64,000 bases of DNA, from positions 124,001-188,000 of the forward strand of contig NZ_JAKUHT010000013.1 in the NCBI RefSeq assembly GCF_022436705.1. The letters run 5' to 3'. A program made the position numbers and the translations under genes. The DNA is from Nocardioides sp. CFH 31398. GTDB taxonomy: Bacteria > Actinomycetota > Actinomycetes > Propionibacteriales > Nocardioidaceae. Below the pieces are notes generated by a model. That model ran no database searches, was not told the DNA's origin, and saw only the letters and a program-made list of their open reading frames with translations. Below, one piece after another: positions 1 through 9,790 of the stretch (position 1 is the first letter of the stretch; each line of letters opens with the position of its first letter).

Positions 1-285
1 AAGAACATCGTGGATGCAGTTCGCGCTCGTATCAGCGCTGGCAGCCTTCATCAGGCACCGCCCATGACCGGCCCCATGCCTCCGCAGGCATTCGCGGCAA
101 GGGACGTGCCGTCAAACAACCCGTCGATTCAGCCCGGCGCCAAGGCGCCTACACCCGCCGTACCAGGCGACGACGCCGCGCGAGTCTTCGACCAGATCCG
201 TACGCTCGGTGAGCTGCATCAGGCGGGGATCCTCACGGAACAGGAATTCACCGAGAAGAAGACCGAACTGCTTGGCAGGCTCTAG
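1..285 (+). CDS. SHOCT-domain protein, 5' end outside the window
   Basis: The frame is open from base 1 (Lys-Asn-Ile precede the first GTG at 10), so the gene probably begins upstream and only its C-terminal part is here. The last 35 or so residues (VFDQIRTLGELHQAGILTEQ, then EFTEKKTELLGRL) are a clear SHOCT domain: a short two-helix module usually at the C-terminus of bacterial membrane or PH-like proteins. The preceding 50 residues are Pro/Ala-rich and look like a linker. No function can be assigned from this fragment. It converges on the epimerase gene at 344-1234; no clear terminator hairpin is visible in the 58-nt gap. Confidence 0.7.
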   Translation, partial: KNIVDAVRARISAGSLHQAPPMTGPMPPQAFAARDVPSNNPSIQPGAKAPTPAVPGDDAARVFDQIRTLGELHQAGILTEQEFTEKKTELLGRL

Positions 286-343
286 CGCCAACCAACTCAA
301 ACCCGCATCTCGATCCGGTCGCGGCCATCGGTGTCGGCTTGTG

Positions 344-1234
344 TCAGCGCAGGCCGGTCGCGATGACGTCGCGGACGTCGGCGTCGCGGAAGGTGAAGCC
401 CGACCCCTCGAGCGCGACCGGGCGCGCGCGGACCGAGCCCAGCAGCTCGGGGCCCATCGCCCCCGCCGCCTTGTCGAGGACGAAAGCCGGCGCCGCGAAG
501 AACGCACGGCGGCGGACCGCCGACGCCAACGCCTGCGTGAACTCGGCGTTCGTCGGGACGTCCGGGCACACCAGGTTCAGCGGACCGCTGAGGGTCTCGT
601 GCTCCGCGGCGTGCACGGTCGCGGCGACCCAGTCGCGGCAGGAGATCATCGGCATGTACTGGCTGCCGTCGCCCAGGCGGGCGCCGAGGCCCGCCTTGAA
701 CAGAGGCAGCAGCATCTTCAGCGGCGCGGCGCGGCGGTCCATGACCGGCGCGGTGCGCAGGACGCACACCCGGGCGCCGGCCTCGGCGGCCGGGTCGGCG
801 GCCGCCTGCCACTCCCGGGTCACCGACGTCAGCAGCGCGTCGCCGCGGCTGTCGGCGCTCTCCGACAGCGGCTCCGCGCCGTGGTCGCCGTAGTAGGAGA
901 TCCCGTTGCCGGCGAGGAACGCGGGCTTGCGCTCGGCGTCCGCGACGACCCCGGCGAGCAGGCTCGTCGTCCGCACGCGGGTCTCCCGCAGCTCCCGGGC
1001 CCACGCCTTCGAGTGCGGGTTGCCCGCGGTGGGCGAGCCGGCGAGGTTCACCACCACGTCGGCGCCACCGACCAGCGTGCGGTCCAGCGCCCCGCCCTCC
1101 GGGTCCCACGTGGACTCGTCCGGCCCCTCGCTCGCGCGGCGCACGAGGCGGGTGACCTCGTGCCCGCGCTCGCGCAGGCGGCGTACCAGGTGGCTGCCGA
1201 GGAACCCGGAGGATCCTGCGACGACGACCTTCAT
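344..1234 (-). CDS. TIGR01777-type NAD(P)-dependent epimerase (DUF1731 C-terminus)
   Basis: 296 residues. The N-terminus MKVVVAGSSGFLGSHLVRRL is a Rossmann nucleotide-binding motif (GxxGxxG) of the extended SDR/epimerase superfamily. The C-terminal 45 residues, from LASAVRRRAFFAAPAFVLDK to the end, match the DUF1731 tail that defines the TIGR01777/YfcH-like family. The physiological substrate of this family is not established. The gene lies downstream of sucB on the same strand, with a 37-nt gap. In many actinobacteria this epimerase sits beside the 2-oxoacid dehydrogenase genes, so the synteny is ordinary. The ATG at 1234 is the only reasonable start. Confidence 0.88.
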   Translation of the reverse strand: MKVVVAGSSGFLGSHLVRRLRERGHEVTRLVRRASEGPDESTWDPEGGALDRTLVGGADVVVNLAGSPTAGNPHSKAWARELRETRVRTTSLLAGVVADAERKPAFLAGNGISYYGDHGAEPLSESADSRGDALLTSVTREWQAAADPAAEAGARVCVLRTAPVMDRRAAPLKMLLPLFKAGLGARLGDGSQYMPMISCRDWVAATVHAAEHETLSGPLNLVCPDVPTNAEFTQALASAVRRRAFFAAPAFVLDKAAGAMGPELLGSVRARPVALEGSGFTFRDADVRDVIATGLR

Positions 1235-1271
1235 GACCTCAGCCCTCCAGGGTGGACGGGTTTGACGGGTC

Positions 1272-3296
1272 TCAGACCTCGAACTGTCCGGCCTCGAGAC
1301 GCTGCTTGACCTCGCGGAGGAAGCGACCGGCGTCGGCGCCGTCCACGAGGCGGTGGTCGTAGGTCAGCGCCAGGTAGACCATGTGGCGCACCGCGATGGT
1401 CTCGCCCAGATTCGGGTCGTCGATGACCACGGGCCGCTTCACGACGGCGCCGGGGCCGAGGATCGCGACCTGCGGCTGGTTGATGATCGGGGTGTCGAAC
1501 AGGGCCCCGAAGCTGCCGAGGTTCGTGATCGTGAAGGTGCCGCCGGACAGGTCGTCCGGGCCGATCTTGTTGGTGCGGGTGCGCTCGGCGACGTCGGCGA
1601 TCTTCTTCGACAGCCCGGCGATCGACAGGTCGCCCGCGTCCTTGACGACCGGGGTCAGCAGGCCCTTCTCGGTGTCCACGGCGAAGGCGACGTTCTCGCG
1701 GTCGTGGTAGGCGACCTCGCCCTTCTCGGCGTCGATCGTCGCGTTCAGCTTCGGGTGCTGCTTGAGGGTGTCGATCGCGGCCTTGGCGAAGAACGGCAGG
1801 TAGGTGAGCTTGACGCCCTCGCGGGCCTGGAACTCGGCCTTCTTCGCGTCGCGCAGGCGGGCGACGTTGGTGACGTCGACCTCCATGACCTGGGTCAGCT
1901 GCGCCGACGTCTGCAGCGAGTCGACCATGCGGGTGGCGATGACCTTGCGCAGGCGCGACATCGACTCGGTCGTCCCGCGCAGCGGCGACGGGTCCACCGC
2001 GGGGGCGGACGGCGCCGCGGCGGAGGCGGCCGGGGCGGACGACGCCGCGGGAGCGGACTGCGCCGGGGCCTCGGCCGCCGCGGACTCGCGGGCCTTGGCC
2101 GCGTCGAGGACGTCCTGCTTGCGGATCCGACCGCCGACGCCGCTGCCGGTGATGCTGGACAGGTCGACGTCGTGCTGCGCGGCGAGCTTGCGCACGAGCG
2201 GCGTCACGTAGCCCGCGCCGTCGCCGGCGCTGCCGCCCGACGAGGACGACGAGGACGACGAGCTCGAGGTGGTGGACGACGCGGCCGGGGCGGCGTCCTC
2301 CTTGGTCGGGGCCGGCGCCTTCTCGGCAGCGGGCTCCTCGGCGTTCGTCTCGGCGGCGGCGCCCTGCTCCTCGGAGCCGGCGTCGGAGCCGGAGTCGCCC
2401 GCGGGGGAGTCGGACTTCTCCGACTCGGGGGTCTCGTCGCCGGCGGGCAGCTCGCCCTTCTCCTCGGCGATCTCCTGCTCCTGCTCGGCCTTCTTCTCGG
2501 CCTCGTCCTCGTCCTTCGGCTGCGCCTCGGGGGTCGCGGTGCCGCCCTCGCCGGAGCCGACGAGCGCGAGCTCGGCGCCGACCTCGACGGTCTCGTCCTC
2601 CTGGACCTTGATCTCCAGCAGGGTGCCGGCGACGGGGGAGGGGATCTCGGTGTCGACCTTGTCGGTCGAGACCTCGAGCAGCGGCTCGTCGACGGCGACC
2701 TCGTCACCGACCGACTTCAGCCAGCGGGTCACGGTGCCCTCGGTGACCGACTCGCCCAGCGCGGGCAGCGTCACCGCGGTCGCGTCGTCGGACCCACCGC
2801 CGGAGCCCCCGGAGCCCCCGGAGCCACCGGAGCCACCGGAGGCCTGCGAGGAGTCGCCGGACTCCGCGGCCGGGGCCTGCGTGTCGTCCTGCTTCTCCTT
2901 CTCCGGGGTCACGTCGCCGTCGGGCAGCTCGCCGCCCTTCTCCTCGGCGATCTGCTCCTCCTGCTCGGCCTTCTTCGCGGCCTCGTCCTCGTCGGCGGGC
3001 TGCGCCTCCGGGGTGGCCGTGTCGTTCGCCCCGTCGTCGGCCGAGCCGGAGCCCTCGCCTTCCTCGCCCACGGTCGCGAGGACGGCGCCCACCTCGACGG
3101 TCTCGTCCTCCTCGGCCTTGATCTCGAGCAGCGTGCCCGCGACCGGCGAGGGGATCTCGGTGTCGACCTTGTCGGTCGAGACCTCGAGCAGGGGCTCGTC
3201 GACGGCGACCTCGTCACCGACCGACTTCAGCCAACGGGTGACGGTGCCTTCGGTGACGGACTCGCCGAGGGCCGGGAGGGTGACTTCGGTGGCCAT
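1272..3296 (-). CDS. sucB: Dihydrolipoamide acyltransferase E2 (2-oxoglutarate dehydrogenase type) with two lipoyl domains
   Basis: 674 residues. E2 carries acyl groups on lipoyl-lysine and transfers succinyl (or acetyl) to CoA in the cytosolic 2-oxoacid dehydrogenase complex. Domain order: lipoyl 1 (about 2-76, STDKVD with Lys43), an acidic Ala/Glu linker, a Gly/Ser linker, lipoyl 2 (about 174-247, same STDKVD), a second acidic linker, poly-Ser, the peripheral subunit-binding domain (about 362-398, [15 protein letters not shown]) and the catalytic domain (about 440-670) with the [14 protein letters not shown] active-site motif. The two lipoyl-plus-linker modules are near copies. The start ATG at 3296 has a GAAGGAAG ribosome site about 7 nt upstream. 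lpdA (E3) lies 27 nt upstream, so the two are probably cotranscribed. Actinobacterial genes of this type are usually called sucB; substrate choice between succinyl and acetyl cannot be read from the sequence. Confidence 0.95.
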   Translation of the reverse strand: MATEVTLPALGESVTEGTVTRWLKSVGDEVAVDEPLLEVSTDKVDTEIPSPVAGTLLEIKAEEDETVEVGAVLATVGEEGEGSGSADDGANDTATPEAQPADEDEAAKKAEQEEQIAEEKGGELPDGDVTPEKEKQDDTQAPAAESGDSSQASGGSGGSGGSGGSGGGSDDATAVTLPALGESVTEGTVTRWLKSVGDEVAVDEPLLEVSTDKVDTEIPSPVAGTLLEIKVQEDETVEVGAELALVGSGEGGTATPEAQPKDEDEAEKKAEQEQEIAEEKGELPAGDETPESEKSDSPAGDSGSDAGSEEQGAAAETNAEEPAAEKAPAPTKEDAAPAASSTTSSSSSSSSSSGGSAGDGAGYVTPLVRKLAAQHDVDLSSITGSGVGGRIRKQDVLDAAKARESAAAEAPAQSAPAASSAPAASAAAPSAPAVDPSPLRGTTESMSRLRKVIATRMVDSLQTSAQLTQVMEVDVTNVARLRDAKKAEFQAREGVKLTYLPFFAKAAIDTLKQHPKLNATIDAEKGEVAYHDRENVAFAVDTEKGLLTPVVKDAGDLSIAGLSKKIADVAERTRTNKIGPDDLSGGTFTITNLGSFGALFDTPIINQPQVAILGPGAVVKRPVVIDDPNLGETIAVRHMVYLALTYDHRLVDGADAGRFLREVKQRLEAGQFEV

Positions 3297-3323
3297 GAGG
3301 CTTCTTCCTTCGCAGGTGTTCGG

Positions 3324-4715
3324 TCAGGCGTGAGCGTGGAGCGGCTTGCCGGCGAGGGCCAGGTGGGCCTCACCGAGTGCTTCGTGCTGCGTGGGGTGGG
3401 CGTGGACGAGCGGCGTGACGTCCTCGGGGTGAGCCTCCCAGCCGTAGATGACCTGGGCCTCGCCGACGAGCTCGCCCACGCGCTCGCCGACCATGTGGAT
3501 CCCCACGACGGGACCGTCCGTGCGGCGGATGAGCTTCACGAAGCCGGAGGTACCCAGGATCTGGGACTTCCCGTTCCCGCCCAGGTCGTAGGTGACGGTC
3601 TCGACGGCGTCCTCGCCGTACGCCGTCACGGCGGACGCCTCGTCGAAGCCGACCGAGGCGACCTCGGGGTGGCTGTAGGTCACGCGGGGGATCGCGGACT
3701 CGTCCACCGGCTCGGGCTCGAGCCCGGCGATGTCCTCCGCGACGAAGATGCCCTGCGCGAACCCGCGGTGCGCGAGCTGCAGGCCGGGCACGATGTCGCC
3801 GACGGCGTACGTCCGCTCGACCCCGGTGCGGCACCGTTCGTCGGCGAGCACGAACCCGCGGTCGACGGTGACGCCGAGGTTCTCGAGCCCGACGCCCTCG
3901 GTGGCGGGACCGCGTCCGACGGCGACGAGGATCCGCTCGGCCTCGACGACCTCGCCGCCCGTGACGGTCAGCGCGACGCTGCCCTCGCCGACCTTGAGGC
4001 TCTCGTACGCCGTGCCGGTGCGGACGGTGATCCCGCGCTTCCTGAACGCGCGCTCGAGGGCCTTGGACGACGCCTCGTCCTCGCCGGGGACCAGCCGCGG
4101 CAGCGCCTCGACGATGGTCACCCGGGCGCCGAAGCTCGCCCACACGGAGGCGAACTCGCAGCCGATGACCCCGCCGCCCAGCACGACGACCGACTCGGGC
4201 ACCTCGGAGAGGGCCAGGGCGTGGTCGCTGAGCAGCACGCGGTCGCCGTCCGGGGTGATGCCGGGCAGGGAGCGGGCGTAGGAGCCGGTGGCGAGCACGA
4301 GGTGCTCGCCGGTGTACGTCGTCCCGTCGACCTCGACGGTGCCCGGCCCGGTGACGCGGCCGGCGCCCTCGACGACGGTGATGCCGCGACCCCTCACCAG
4401 GCCGGTCAGGCCCTTGTAGAGGCGGCCCACGACCTTGTCGCGGTAGGCGTTCACCGCGGGCATGTCGATGCCGTCGAGCGTGGCGCGCACGCCGACGGAC
4501 TCCGCGTGGCGCGCGGCGTCCGCGACCTCGGCGGCGTGCAGCAGCGCCTTGGTCGGGATGCAGCCGACGTGCAGGCAGGTGCCGCCGACCTTGTCCTTCT
4601 CGACGAGGATGACGCGGAGGCCGAGCTGTGCCGCGCGGAGTGCGCACGCGTAGCCACCAGACCCGGCTCCGAGCACCAGCACGTCGGCGTGCGTGCCCGC
4701 GCTGTCCTGCGTCAC
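3324..4715 (-). CDS. lpdA: Dihydrolipoamide dehydrogenase (E3)
   Basis: 463 residues from a GTG at 4715. This start is preceded by GGGGAGG about 9 nt upstream and gives the usual family length; the open frame continues 132 codons further, into non-family sequence. E3 re-oxidises dihydrolipoamide using FAD and NAD+. Visible features: an N-terminal FAD motif (VLVLGAGSGGYACALRAAQL), the redox-active disulfide GGTCLHVGCIPTK, a second Rossmann motif (VVVLGGGVIGCEFASVWASF), the TYAVGDI FAD-contact motif, and the C-terminal dimer domain ending with the catalytic HAHPTQHEALGE. It lies just upstream of sucB in the same direction and supplies E3 to that complex and potentially to the glycine cleavage system; gcvT is nearby. 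Confidence 0.96.
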   Translation of the reverse strand: MTQDSAGTHADVLVLGAGSGGYACALRAAQLGLRVILVEKDKVGGTCLHVGCIPTKALLHAAEVADAARHAESVGVRATLDGIDMPAVNAYRDKVVGRLYKGLTGLVRGRGITVVEGAGRVTGPGTVEVDGTTYTGEHLVLATGSYARSLPGITPDGDRVLLSDHALALSEVPESVVVLGGGVIGCEFASVWASFGARVTIVEALPRLVPGEDEASSKALERAFRKRGITVRTGTAYESLKVGEGSVALTVTGGEVVEAERILVAVGRGPATEGVGLENLGVTVDRGFVLADERCRTGVERTYAVGDIVPGLQLAHRGFAQGIFVAEDIAGLEPEPVDESAIPRVTYSHPEVASVGFDEASAVTAYGEDAVETVTYDLGGNGKSQILGTSGFVKLIRRTDGPVVGIHMVGERVGELVGEAQVIYGWEAHPEDVTPLVHAHPTQHEALGEAHLALAGKPLHAHA

Positions 4716-4836
4716 TGCGCCTCGCCTCCCCGTCGTCGCGGTGCCGGTGACGGAGGTGGCGTCACGGCGCGACCATCCAACCACCCATGGGGGTCGAGGG
4801 GACACCGGGTGCACAGCGAGTTGGCACAATGGAGGT

Positions 4837-5229
4837 ATGGCCCTGTTCGACCGGTTCCGCCGCGGAGGCGGCACCCGGATGCGCCGTCCCGGCGGGGAGA
4901 CGGCCCGCACCGGTTCGACCACCGTGCGCGCCTCGGACCACGAGGACGAGAAGCATCTGCGGGAGTTCGTGACCGCACGCCGCGGCGTGGAGGGGTTCGT
5001 CGAGCCCCGCACCGCGGTCAGCGACGTGACCCTGCTGCTGGTGGCCCACGACGGCGAGTGGACGCGACGCCGCGTCCCGTCGGTGCAGTGGGCGCACTCC
5101 TTCTGCAACAAGCACCAGGTGCCGAGCTACGACGCCGGCCTGGTCGGCATCCCGCAGCGCATGCGCGACTACAACTCGCGCAAGCGCGCGGCCGAGAAGG
5201 CCGAGCGCAAGCGGCTGCTGGAGGGCTGA
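4837..5229 (+). CDS. Conserved small protein, function unknown, beside lpdA
   Basis: 130 residues, starting [16 protein letters not shown]. It is divergent from lpdA and convergent with pepA. The start is chosen because a CACAAT hexamer lies at 4825-4830, exactly 6 nt before the ATG at 4837, as in other apparently leaderless genes here; a GGAGG sits only 1 nt from the ATG, too close to act as a normal ribosome site. The body has a compact region ([38 protein letters not shown]) and a basic helical tail ([16 protein letters not shown]). I do not recognise a catalytic motif. Homologues sit next to lpdA in many actinobacteria, which suggests a conserved but undefined role. Confidence 0.8.
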   Translation: MALFDRFRRGGGTRMRRPGGETARTGSTTVRASDHEDEKHLREFVTARRGVEGFVEPRTAVSDVTLLLVAHDGEWTRRRVPSVQWAHSFCNKHQVPSYDAGLVGIPQRMRDYNSRKRAAEKAERKRLLEG

Positions 5230-5314
5230 GCCCGGCCCCCTCGGGCGTCGGGTGGTCGTGCGGCACGCCGGCGCAGCGAGCGCGCGTCGTCGGGACCGCG
5301 ACGGGTCGACGGGG

Positions 5315-6868
5315 CTACTCCGCGTAGGCGCGCGCCAGGTCCACGAGGGTCGCCACGGCGGTGCCGGTGCCGCCGGCGGTGACGTGGCCCCAGGCGTCGC
5401 CGGTGTTGAACGACGGCCCGGCGATGTCGAGGTGCGCCCACGGCAGGCCGTCGGTGAACTCGCGCAGGAAGGCCGCGGCGAACAGGCCGCCGCCCCAGCG
5501 GACGCCGTCCGCCTGGGCCAGGTCGGCGATCTTGCTGGACCTCACCCGGTCGGTCATCTCCTCCGGGATCGGCATGCCCCAGGACGCCTCGCCGGCGGCG
5601 CCGGCGGCGTCGAGGACCTGCTGGACCACGTCGTCCGTGCCGAGGACGCCGGTGACCCGCTCGCCCAGCGCCATGACCATCGCCCCGGTGAGGGTGGCGA
5701 CGTCCACGATCGCGTCGGGCCCGGCCTCCACCGCCCGGCCGAGCGCGTCGCCCAGGATCAGGCGTCCCTCGGCGTCGGTGTTGGAGACCTCGACGGTCTT
5801 GCCGCGGTACATCGTCAGCACGTCGCCGGGGCGGGTGGAGGTGCCGGAGACCATGTTCTCGGCGAGCGGCACGAAGGTGGAGACGCGCACCGGCAGGCCG
5901 AGCGCGGCGATCGCGAAGGTCGCGTGGGTGACGGCGGCGGCGCCGGCCATGTCGAGCTTCATCGTCGCCATCGACGCCGCGGGCTTGATGGACAGGCCGC
6001 CGGAGTCGAACGTGATGCCCTTGCCCACCAGGGCGAGGTGCCTGGTCGCGCCCTTCGGCTCGTAGGTCAGCTCGACCAGGCGCGGCGGGGCGGCGGAGCC
6101 CTTGCCGACCCCGAGGATGCCGCCGCAGCCCAGCTCGGCGAGCTCGTCCTCCTCGATGACGCGCAGGCCGACCTTCGGGGCGCCCCGACCCTTCGTCAGC
6201 GTGCCGTGGGCCTCGGTGAGGGCCTCGACGAACTGCGGCGGGGTCAGGTCGCCGGCCGGGGTGTTCACCCAGTCGCGGGCGGCGGCGACGGCCCCCGCGA
6301 GCAGCTCGGCCTCCTCGAAGGCGACCACGGTCTCCTTGCGCCGTGCGCCGTCGGTGAGGATCACGACCTCGCCGGGACGGCGGTCGGAGGCCTTCGCCTC
6401 GCTGCGGTAGCGGTCGAACGTGTAGCCGCCGAGGATCCACCCCTCGAGGACGGCGCGCACCAGCGCGGGCTCGTCGGCCGGCAGCGCCAGCGCGACCGAG
6501 GCGGCGTTGGGGATGCTGCGGGCGGCGACGCCGGCGGCCCGGCGTACGGCGTCGTGCCCCACGCTGGTCGGCAGCGACCCGCGGCGCTTCCTGCCGCCCT
6601 TCGACGGGGCGTCCGCGGAGCCCAGCCCGACGAGCACGAGCAGGGGCGAGGTGATCGTCCCGGCGGTCGGCACCTGGTGGACCTCACCGGCCTCGCCGGT
6701 CACGCCCAGCGTCGCCAGCAGCGGCTGGAGCCGGCGGCCCCACGCCTCGCCGACGGCATCGCCCGCGGGGTGCAGGCGCGGCCCGGAGTCGGTGGGGAGG
6801 ACCCCCACCACCACCGCGTCGGCGCGGGTGCTGGCGGGGCTGGCCTTGCGCAGGGCGTACGTGGTCAT
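5315..6868 (-). CDS. pepA: Leucyl aminopeptidase, M17 family
   Basis: 517 residues from an ATG at 6868. M17 peptidases are hexameric two-metal cytosolic exopeptidases that remove N-terminal amino acids. The C-terminal catalytic domain has the metal/active-site sequences [16 protein letters not shown] and the family signature [14 protein letters not shown], plus [13 protein letters not shown]. The N-terminal third is the less conserved macro-like domain. An in-frame GTG at 6886 would add six residues. I prefer 6868 because a TACGCT hexamer (reverse strand, 6881-6876) lies exactly 7 nt before it. The promoter faces that of gcvT, so the two genes share a 45-bp divergent region. Confidence 0.95.
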   Translation of the reverse strand: MTTYALRKASPASTRADAVVVGVLPTDSGPRLHPAGDAVGEAWGRRLQPLLATLGVTGEAGEVHQVPTAGTITSPLLVLVGLGSADAPSKGGRKRRGSLPTSVGHDAVRRAAGVAARSIPNAASVALALPADEPALVRAVLEGWILGGYTFDRYRSEAKASDRRPGEVVILTDGARRKETVVAFEEAELLAGAVAAARDWVNTPAGDLTPPQFVEALTEAHGTLTKGRGAPKVGLRVIEEDELAELGCGGILGVGKGSAAPPRLVELTYEPKGATRHLALVGKGITFDSGGLSIKPAASMATMKLDMAGAAAVTHATFAIAALGLPVRVSTFVPLAENMVSGTSTRPGDVLTMYRGKTVEVSNTDAEGRLILGDALGRAVEAGPDAIVDVATLTGAMVMALGERVTGVLGTDDVVQQVLDAAGAAGEASWGMPIPEEMTDRVRSSKIADLAQADGVRWGGGLFAAAFLREFTDGLPWAHLDIAGPSFNTGDAWGHVTAGGTGTAVATLVDLARAYAE

Positions 6869-6913
6869 CCGTACGAGCGTAGACAACGTCGGCCTGCGCT
6901 AGCGTCGCCGCCT
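6869..6913. promoter_or_regulatory. Divergent pepA/gcvT promoter region with two -10 hexamers
   Basis: 45 bp separate the pepA start (6868, minus) and the gcvT start (6914, plus). On the minus strand TACGCT (6881-6876) is 7 nt from the pepA ATG. On the plus strand TAGCGT (6900-6905) is 8 nt from the gcvT GTG. No ribosome-binding site fits in either gap, so both mRNAs are predicted to be leaderless or nearly so. Assignment of the hexamers as -10 boxes is inference from the actinobacterial TAnnnT consensus. Confidence 0.6.
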
Positions 6914-8041
6914 GTGGACGACACGACCGCCGCCTCGCCCCTGCAGCCCTCGCCCCTCGCCGACCGGCACGCCGCGCTCGGTGCGAAGCTCGCCGCCTTC
7001 GGTGGCTGGGAGATGCCGCTGGAGTACGCCACGGGCGTCGTCGCCGAGCACACCGCGGTCCGCGAGAGGGTCGGGCTGTTCGACGTCAGCCACCTCGGGA
7101 CGGTGCAGGTCACGGGGCCCGGCGCGGCGGCGTACGTGAACGCGACGCTGAGCAACGACCTCCGGCGGATCAGTCCCGGCCAGGCCCAGTACACGCTGTG
7201 CTGCGACCCCGCGACGGGCGGCGTCGTGGACGACCTGATCGTCTACCTGCACTCCGACGAGCGCCTGCTGCTGATGCCGAACGCCGCCAACGCCGCCGAG
7301 GTCGTACGCCGCCTGGTCGCCGAGGCGCCCGACGGCGTCCGCGTCGACGACGAGCACACCGACCACGCGGTGCTCGCCGTCCAGGGGCCGGCGTCCGCCG
7401 CCGTCCTCGACGCGCTCGGGCTGCCCACCGGACACGACTACATGAGCTTCCTGGAGGCGCCCGTGCCCGGCGGCTCGGCGGACCTGGTGGTGTGCCGCAC
7501 CGGCTACACCGGCGAGCACGGCTACGAGCTGGTCGCCCCGGCCGCCTCCGCGGGCGCCCTGTGGGACGCGCTGGTCGAGGCCGGTGAGCCCCACGGCCTG
7601 ACCCCCGCCGGGCTCGGCGCCCGCGACACGCTGCGCACCGAGATGGGCTACCCGCTCCACGGCCAGGACCTCTCGCTCGACACGACGCCGGTGCAGGCCC
7701 GGATGCGGTGGGCGGTGGGCTGGGACAAGCCGTCGTTCTGGGGCGACACCGTCCTCCGCGCCGAGCGCGAGGCCGGCGCCGCCCGCTCGCTGCGCGGGCT
7801 GCGCGCGACCGGCCGGGGGATCCCGCGCCCGGGCATGACGGTGACGTTCCAGGGCGAGCCGGTGGGGGAGCTGACCTCGGGCACCTTCTCGCCGACGCTG
7901 AGGACGGGCGTCGGCCTCGCCTACCTGGCGACCGGCAGGGGCATCGAGGACGGCGCCGTCGTCGAGGTCGACGTCCGCGGCCGCCCGCAGCCGTTCGAGG
8001 TCGTCCGGCCGCCGTTCCTCGACACGTCGGTGCGGTCCTGA
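6914..8041 (+). CDS. gcvT: Aminomethyltransferase (glycine cleavage T protein)
   Basis: 375 residues from a GTG at 6914. The T protein transfers the methylene unit from the aminomethyl-lipoyl H protein to tetrahydrofolate, releasing ammonia. Characteristic sequences: [57 protein letters not shown] and the C-terminal [12 protein letters not shown]. The length is normal for the family. It is a lone gcvT: gcvH and gcvP are not in this window. TAGCGT at 6900-6905 lies 8 nt before the GTG. It could feed one-carbon units to the nearby thyA and dfrA products. Confidence 0.95.
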   Translation: MDDTTAASPLQPSPLADRHAALGAKLAAFGGWEMPLEYATGVVAEHTAVRERVGLFDVSHLGTVQVTGPGAAAYVNATLSNDLRRISPGQAQYTLCCDPATGGVVDDLIVYLHSDERLLLMPNAANAAEVVRRLVAEAPDGVRVDDEHTDHAVLAVQGPASAAVLDALGLPTGHDYMSFLEAPVPGGSADLVVCRTGYTGEHGYELVAPAASAGALWDALVEAGEPHGLTPAGLGARDTLRTEMGYPLHGQDLSLDTTPVQARMRWAVGWDKPSFWGDTVLRAEREAGAARSLRGLRATGRGIPRPGMTVTFQGEPVGELTSGTFSPTLRTGVGLAYLATGRGIEDGAVVEVDVRGRPQPFEVVRPPFLDTSVRS

Positions 8042-8093
8042 CGCCTCCGCCGTCCTCCCGCTCGCTGTCGGCGGCCGCGCGTAGCCTGCGGGC

Positions 8094-8351
8094 ATGAGCC
8101 TGCCCGACCAGCCGCCGACGTTCCGTCCGCCCACCCCGGCGGAGCGGCCCTGGTGGTGGCGCCTCGAGGACGCCGCCGGCGCCGAGGTCCGCGTGGGCGA
8201 GGCCCACGCCGACGCCCGCTTCCCCAACCAGGGCGACGCCGAGTCGTGGGTGGGCGAGGTCTGGCGGCTGCTCGCCGACGAGGGCGTCGAGCAGGTCACG
8301 CTCTTCGAGCTCGACCGCCGCGTCTACGGGCCGATGTCGCTGCGCGCCTGA
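8094..8351 (+). CDS. Small conserved hypothetical protein
   Basis: 85 residues, starting MSLPDQPPTFRPPTPAERPW. A Pro-rich head is followed by a compact alpha/beta-looking body (WWWRLEDAAGAEVRVGEAHA, SWVGEVWRLLADEGVEQVTL, FELDRRVYGPMSL). The start is supported by TAGCCT at 8082-8087, 6 nt before the ATG. The pattern of good codon use and a leaderless-type promoter suggests a real gene. I recognise no known functional motif. It stands alone between gcvT and thyA, 52 nt after the gcvT stop. Confidence 0.72.
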   Translation: MSLPDQPPTFRPPTPAERPWWWRLEDAAGAEVRVGEAHADARFPNQGDAESWVGEVWRLLADEGVEQVTLFELDRRVYGPMSLRA

Positions 8352-8386
8352 CGCGCCGCGGCTCCGCGCCGGTCCGGGCCACCGCC

Positions 8387-8405
8387 GGTCGAGCCTGTCG
8401 AGACC
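8387..8405. repeat. Dispersed 19-bp element GGTCGAGCCTGTCGAGACC
   Basis: This 19-mer recurs in the opposite orientation at 59871-59889 (GGTCTCGACAGGCTCGACC). Both copies are intergenic. It is an imperfect palindrome (GGTCGAG against CTCGACC lies just downstream) and has the look of a dispersed REP-type intergenic element. Confidence 0.75.
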
Positions 8406-8479
8406 TCGACCGCCCGCGGCGTCCGAGCCCGCCGGTGCGGCCGGCGGCGGGTGTCCGCGGCGAGGTCTAGATTGGCCGC

Positions 8480-9283
8480 GTGCGCGCGTACCTCGACCTC
8501 CTCGACCACGTCCTGACCCACGGCGTCGAGAAGGCGGACCGGACGGGCACCGGCACGCGGAGCGTGTTCGGGCACCAGATGCGGTTCGACCTGCGGGAGG
8601 GGTTCCCGCTGGTCACCACGAAGAAGGTGCACACGCGCTCGGTGTTCGCGGAGCTGCTGTGGTTCTTGCGCGGCGACACCAACGTGAAGTGGCTTCAGGA
8701 CCGCGGCGTGACCATCTGGGACGAGTGGGCGGACGCCGACGGCGACCTCGGGCCGGTGTACGGCGCGCAGTGGCGCTCCTGGCCCACCCCGGACGGCGGG
8801 CACGTCGACCAGCTCGCCCAGGTCGTGGAGGCGATCCGCTCGGACCCCGACTCGCGCCGCCACGTGGTGTCGGCGTGGAACGTGGCGGACGTCCCGCGGA
8901 TGGCGCTCGCGCCGTGCCACACGATGTTCCAGTTCTACGTCGACCCCACCGACGGGGGCCGGCTGAGCTGCCAGCTCTACCAGCGCAGCGCGGACGTGTT
9001 CCTCGGCGTCCCCTTCAACATCGCCAGCTACGCCCTGCTGACCCACATGGTCGCCCAGGTCACCGGCCTCGGCGTGGGGGACTTCGTGCACACCCTCGGC
9101 GACGCGCACCTCTACTCGAACCACCTGGACCAGGCCCGCCTGCAGCTCACCCGCGAGCCGCGCCCGCTGCCGACCCTGTGGCTCGACCCGAGCGTCACCC
9201 AGCTCGACGCGTTCGACCTCGAGCACGTCGCGGTCGAGGGCTACGACCCCCACCCCGGCATCAAGGCCCCCATTGCCGTCTGA
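8480..9283 (+). CDS. thyA: Thymidylate synthase
   Basis: 267 residues from a GTG at 8480, starting with [20 protein letters not shown]. It methylates dUMP to dTMP with methylene-tetrahydrofolate, producing dihydrofolate. Visible motifs: [32 protein letters not shown], the catalytic-Cys segment [32 protein letters not shown] (dUMP phosphate and base binding) and the conserved HLYSNH. The length matches the short classical ThyA form. TAGATT at 8468-8473 is 6 nt before the GTG, suggesting leaderless transcription. dfrA follows immediately, so the dihydrofolate produced is recycled by the next gene's product. Confidence 0.97.
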   Translation: MRAYLDLLDHVLTHGVEKADRTGTGTRSVFGHQMRFDLREGFPLVTTKKVHTRSVFAELLWFLRGDTNVKWLQDRGVTIWDEWADADGDLGPVYGAQWRSWPTPDGGHVDQLAQVVEAIRSDPDSRRHVVSAWNVADVPRMALAPCHTMFQFYVDPTDGGRLSCQLYQRSADVFLGVPFNIASYALLTHMVAQVTGLGVGDFVHTLGDAHLYSNHLDQARLQLTREPRPLPTLWLDPSVTQLDAFDLEHVAVEGYDPHPGIKAPIAV

Positions 9284-9290
9284 GGCCGGG

Positions 9291-9785
9291 GTGGGGGCGG
9301 CCGGCGGGAAGCGGGTCGTCCTCGTCGCCGCCGTGGCCCGCAACGGCGTCATCGGCAACGGCCCCGACATCCCGTGGCGGCTCCCCGGCGAGCAGCGGCT
9401 GTTCAAGGAGGTCACGCTCGGCCACGTGCTGCTGATGGGGCGGACGACGTACGAGTCGATCGGTCGCCCGCTGCCGGGTCGCACCACGATCGTGCTCACC
9501 CGCGACCCCGACTGGAGCGCGGACGGCGTCCTCGTCGCCCACACCCTCGACGACGCGCTCGCGCTCGCCGCCCAGCAGCCCGGTGACGTGATGGTCGCCG
9601 GTGGCGGCGAGGTGTACGCCGCCGCGCTGCCGCTCGCGGACGAGCAGGTGGTCAGCGAGGTCGACCTCGAGCCGGAGGGCGACGCCTTCTACCCGGCGTA
9701 CGACGCGGCGGAGTGGGAGGAGACCGCGCGCGAGCCCCACGACGGCTACCAGCGCGTCTTCCTGCGCCGGCGGCTGGCACGCTGA
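9291..9785 (+). CDS. dfrA: Dihydrofolate reductase
   Basis: About 164 residues. It reduces dihydrofolate to tetrahydrofolate with NADPH. The N-terminal VVLVAAVARNGVIGNGPDIP contains the standard strand A and Met20-loop region (GxxPW appears as PDIPWRLPGEQ). MGRTTYESIGRPLPGRTTIV is the cofactor-binding segment, and VMVAGGGEVYAAALPLADE is the second glycine-rich loop. Start choice is uncertain: GTG at 9291 lies 8 nt after the thyA stop, while an in-frame TTG at 9273 would overlap thyA; no strong ribosome site decides between them. thyA-dfrA coupling is a standard bacterial arrangement. Confidence 0.93.
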   Translation: MGAAGGKRVVLVAAVARNGVIGNGPDIPWRLPGEQRLFKEVTLGHVLLMGRTTYESIGRPLPGRTTIVLTRDPDWSADGVLVAHTLDDALALAAQQPGDVMVAGGGEVYAAALPLADEQVVSEVDLEPEGDAFYPAYDAAEWEETAREPHDGYQRVFLRRRLAR

Positions 9786-9790
9786 GCGCC

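Noticed and set aside
1353..5327. 1324-residue plus-strand open frame
   Set aside because: Antisense shadow of sucB and lpdA; long only because stop codons are rare in GC-rich DNA.
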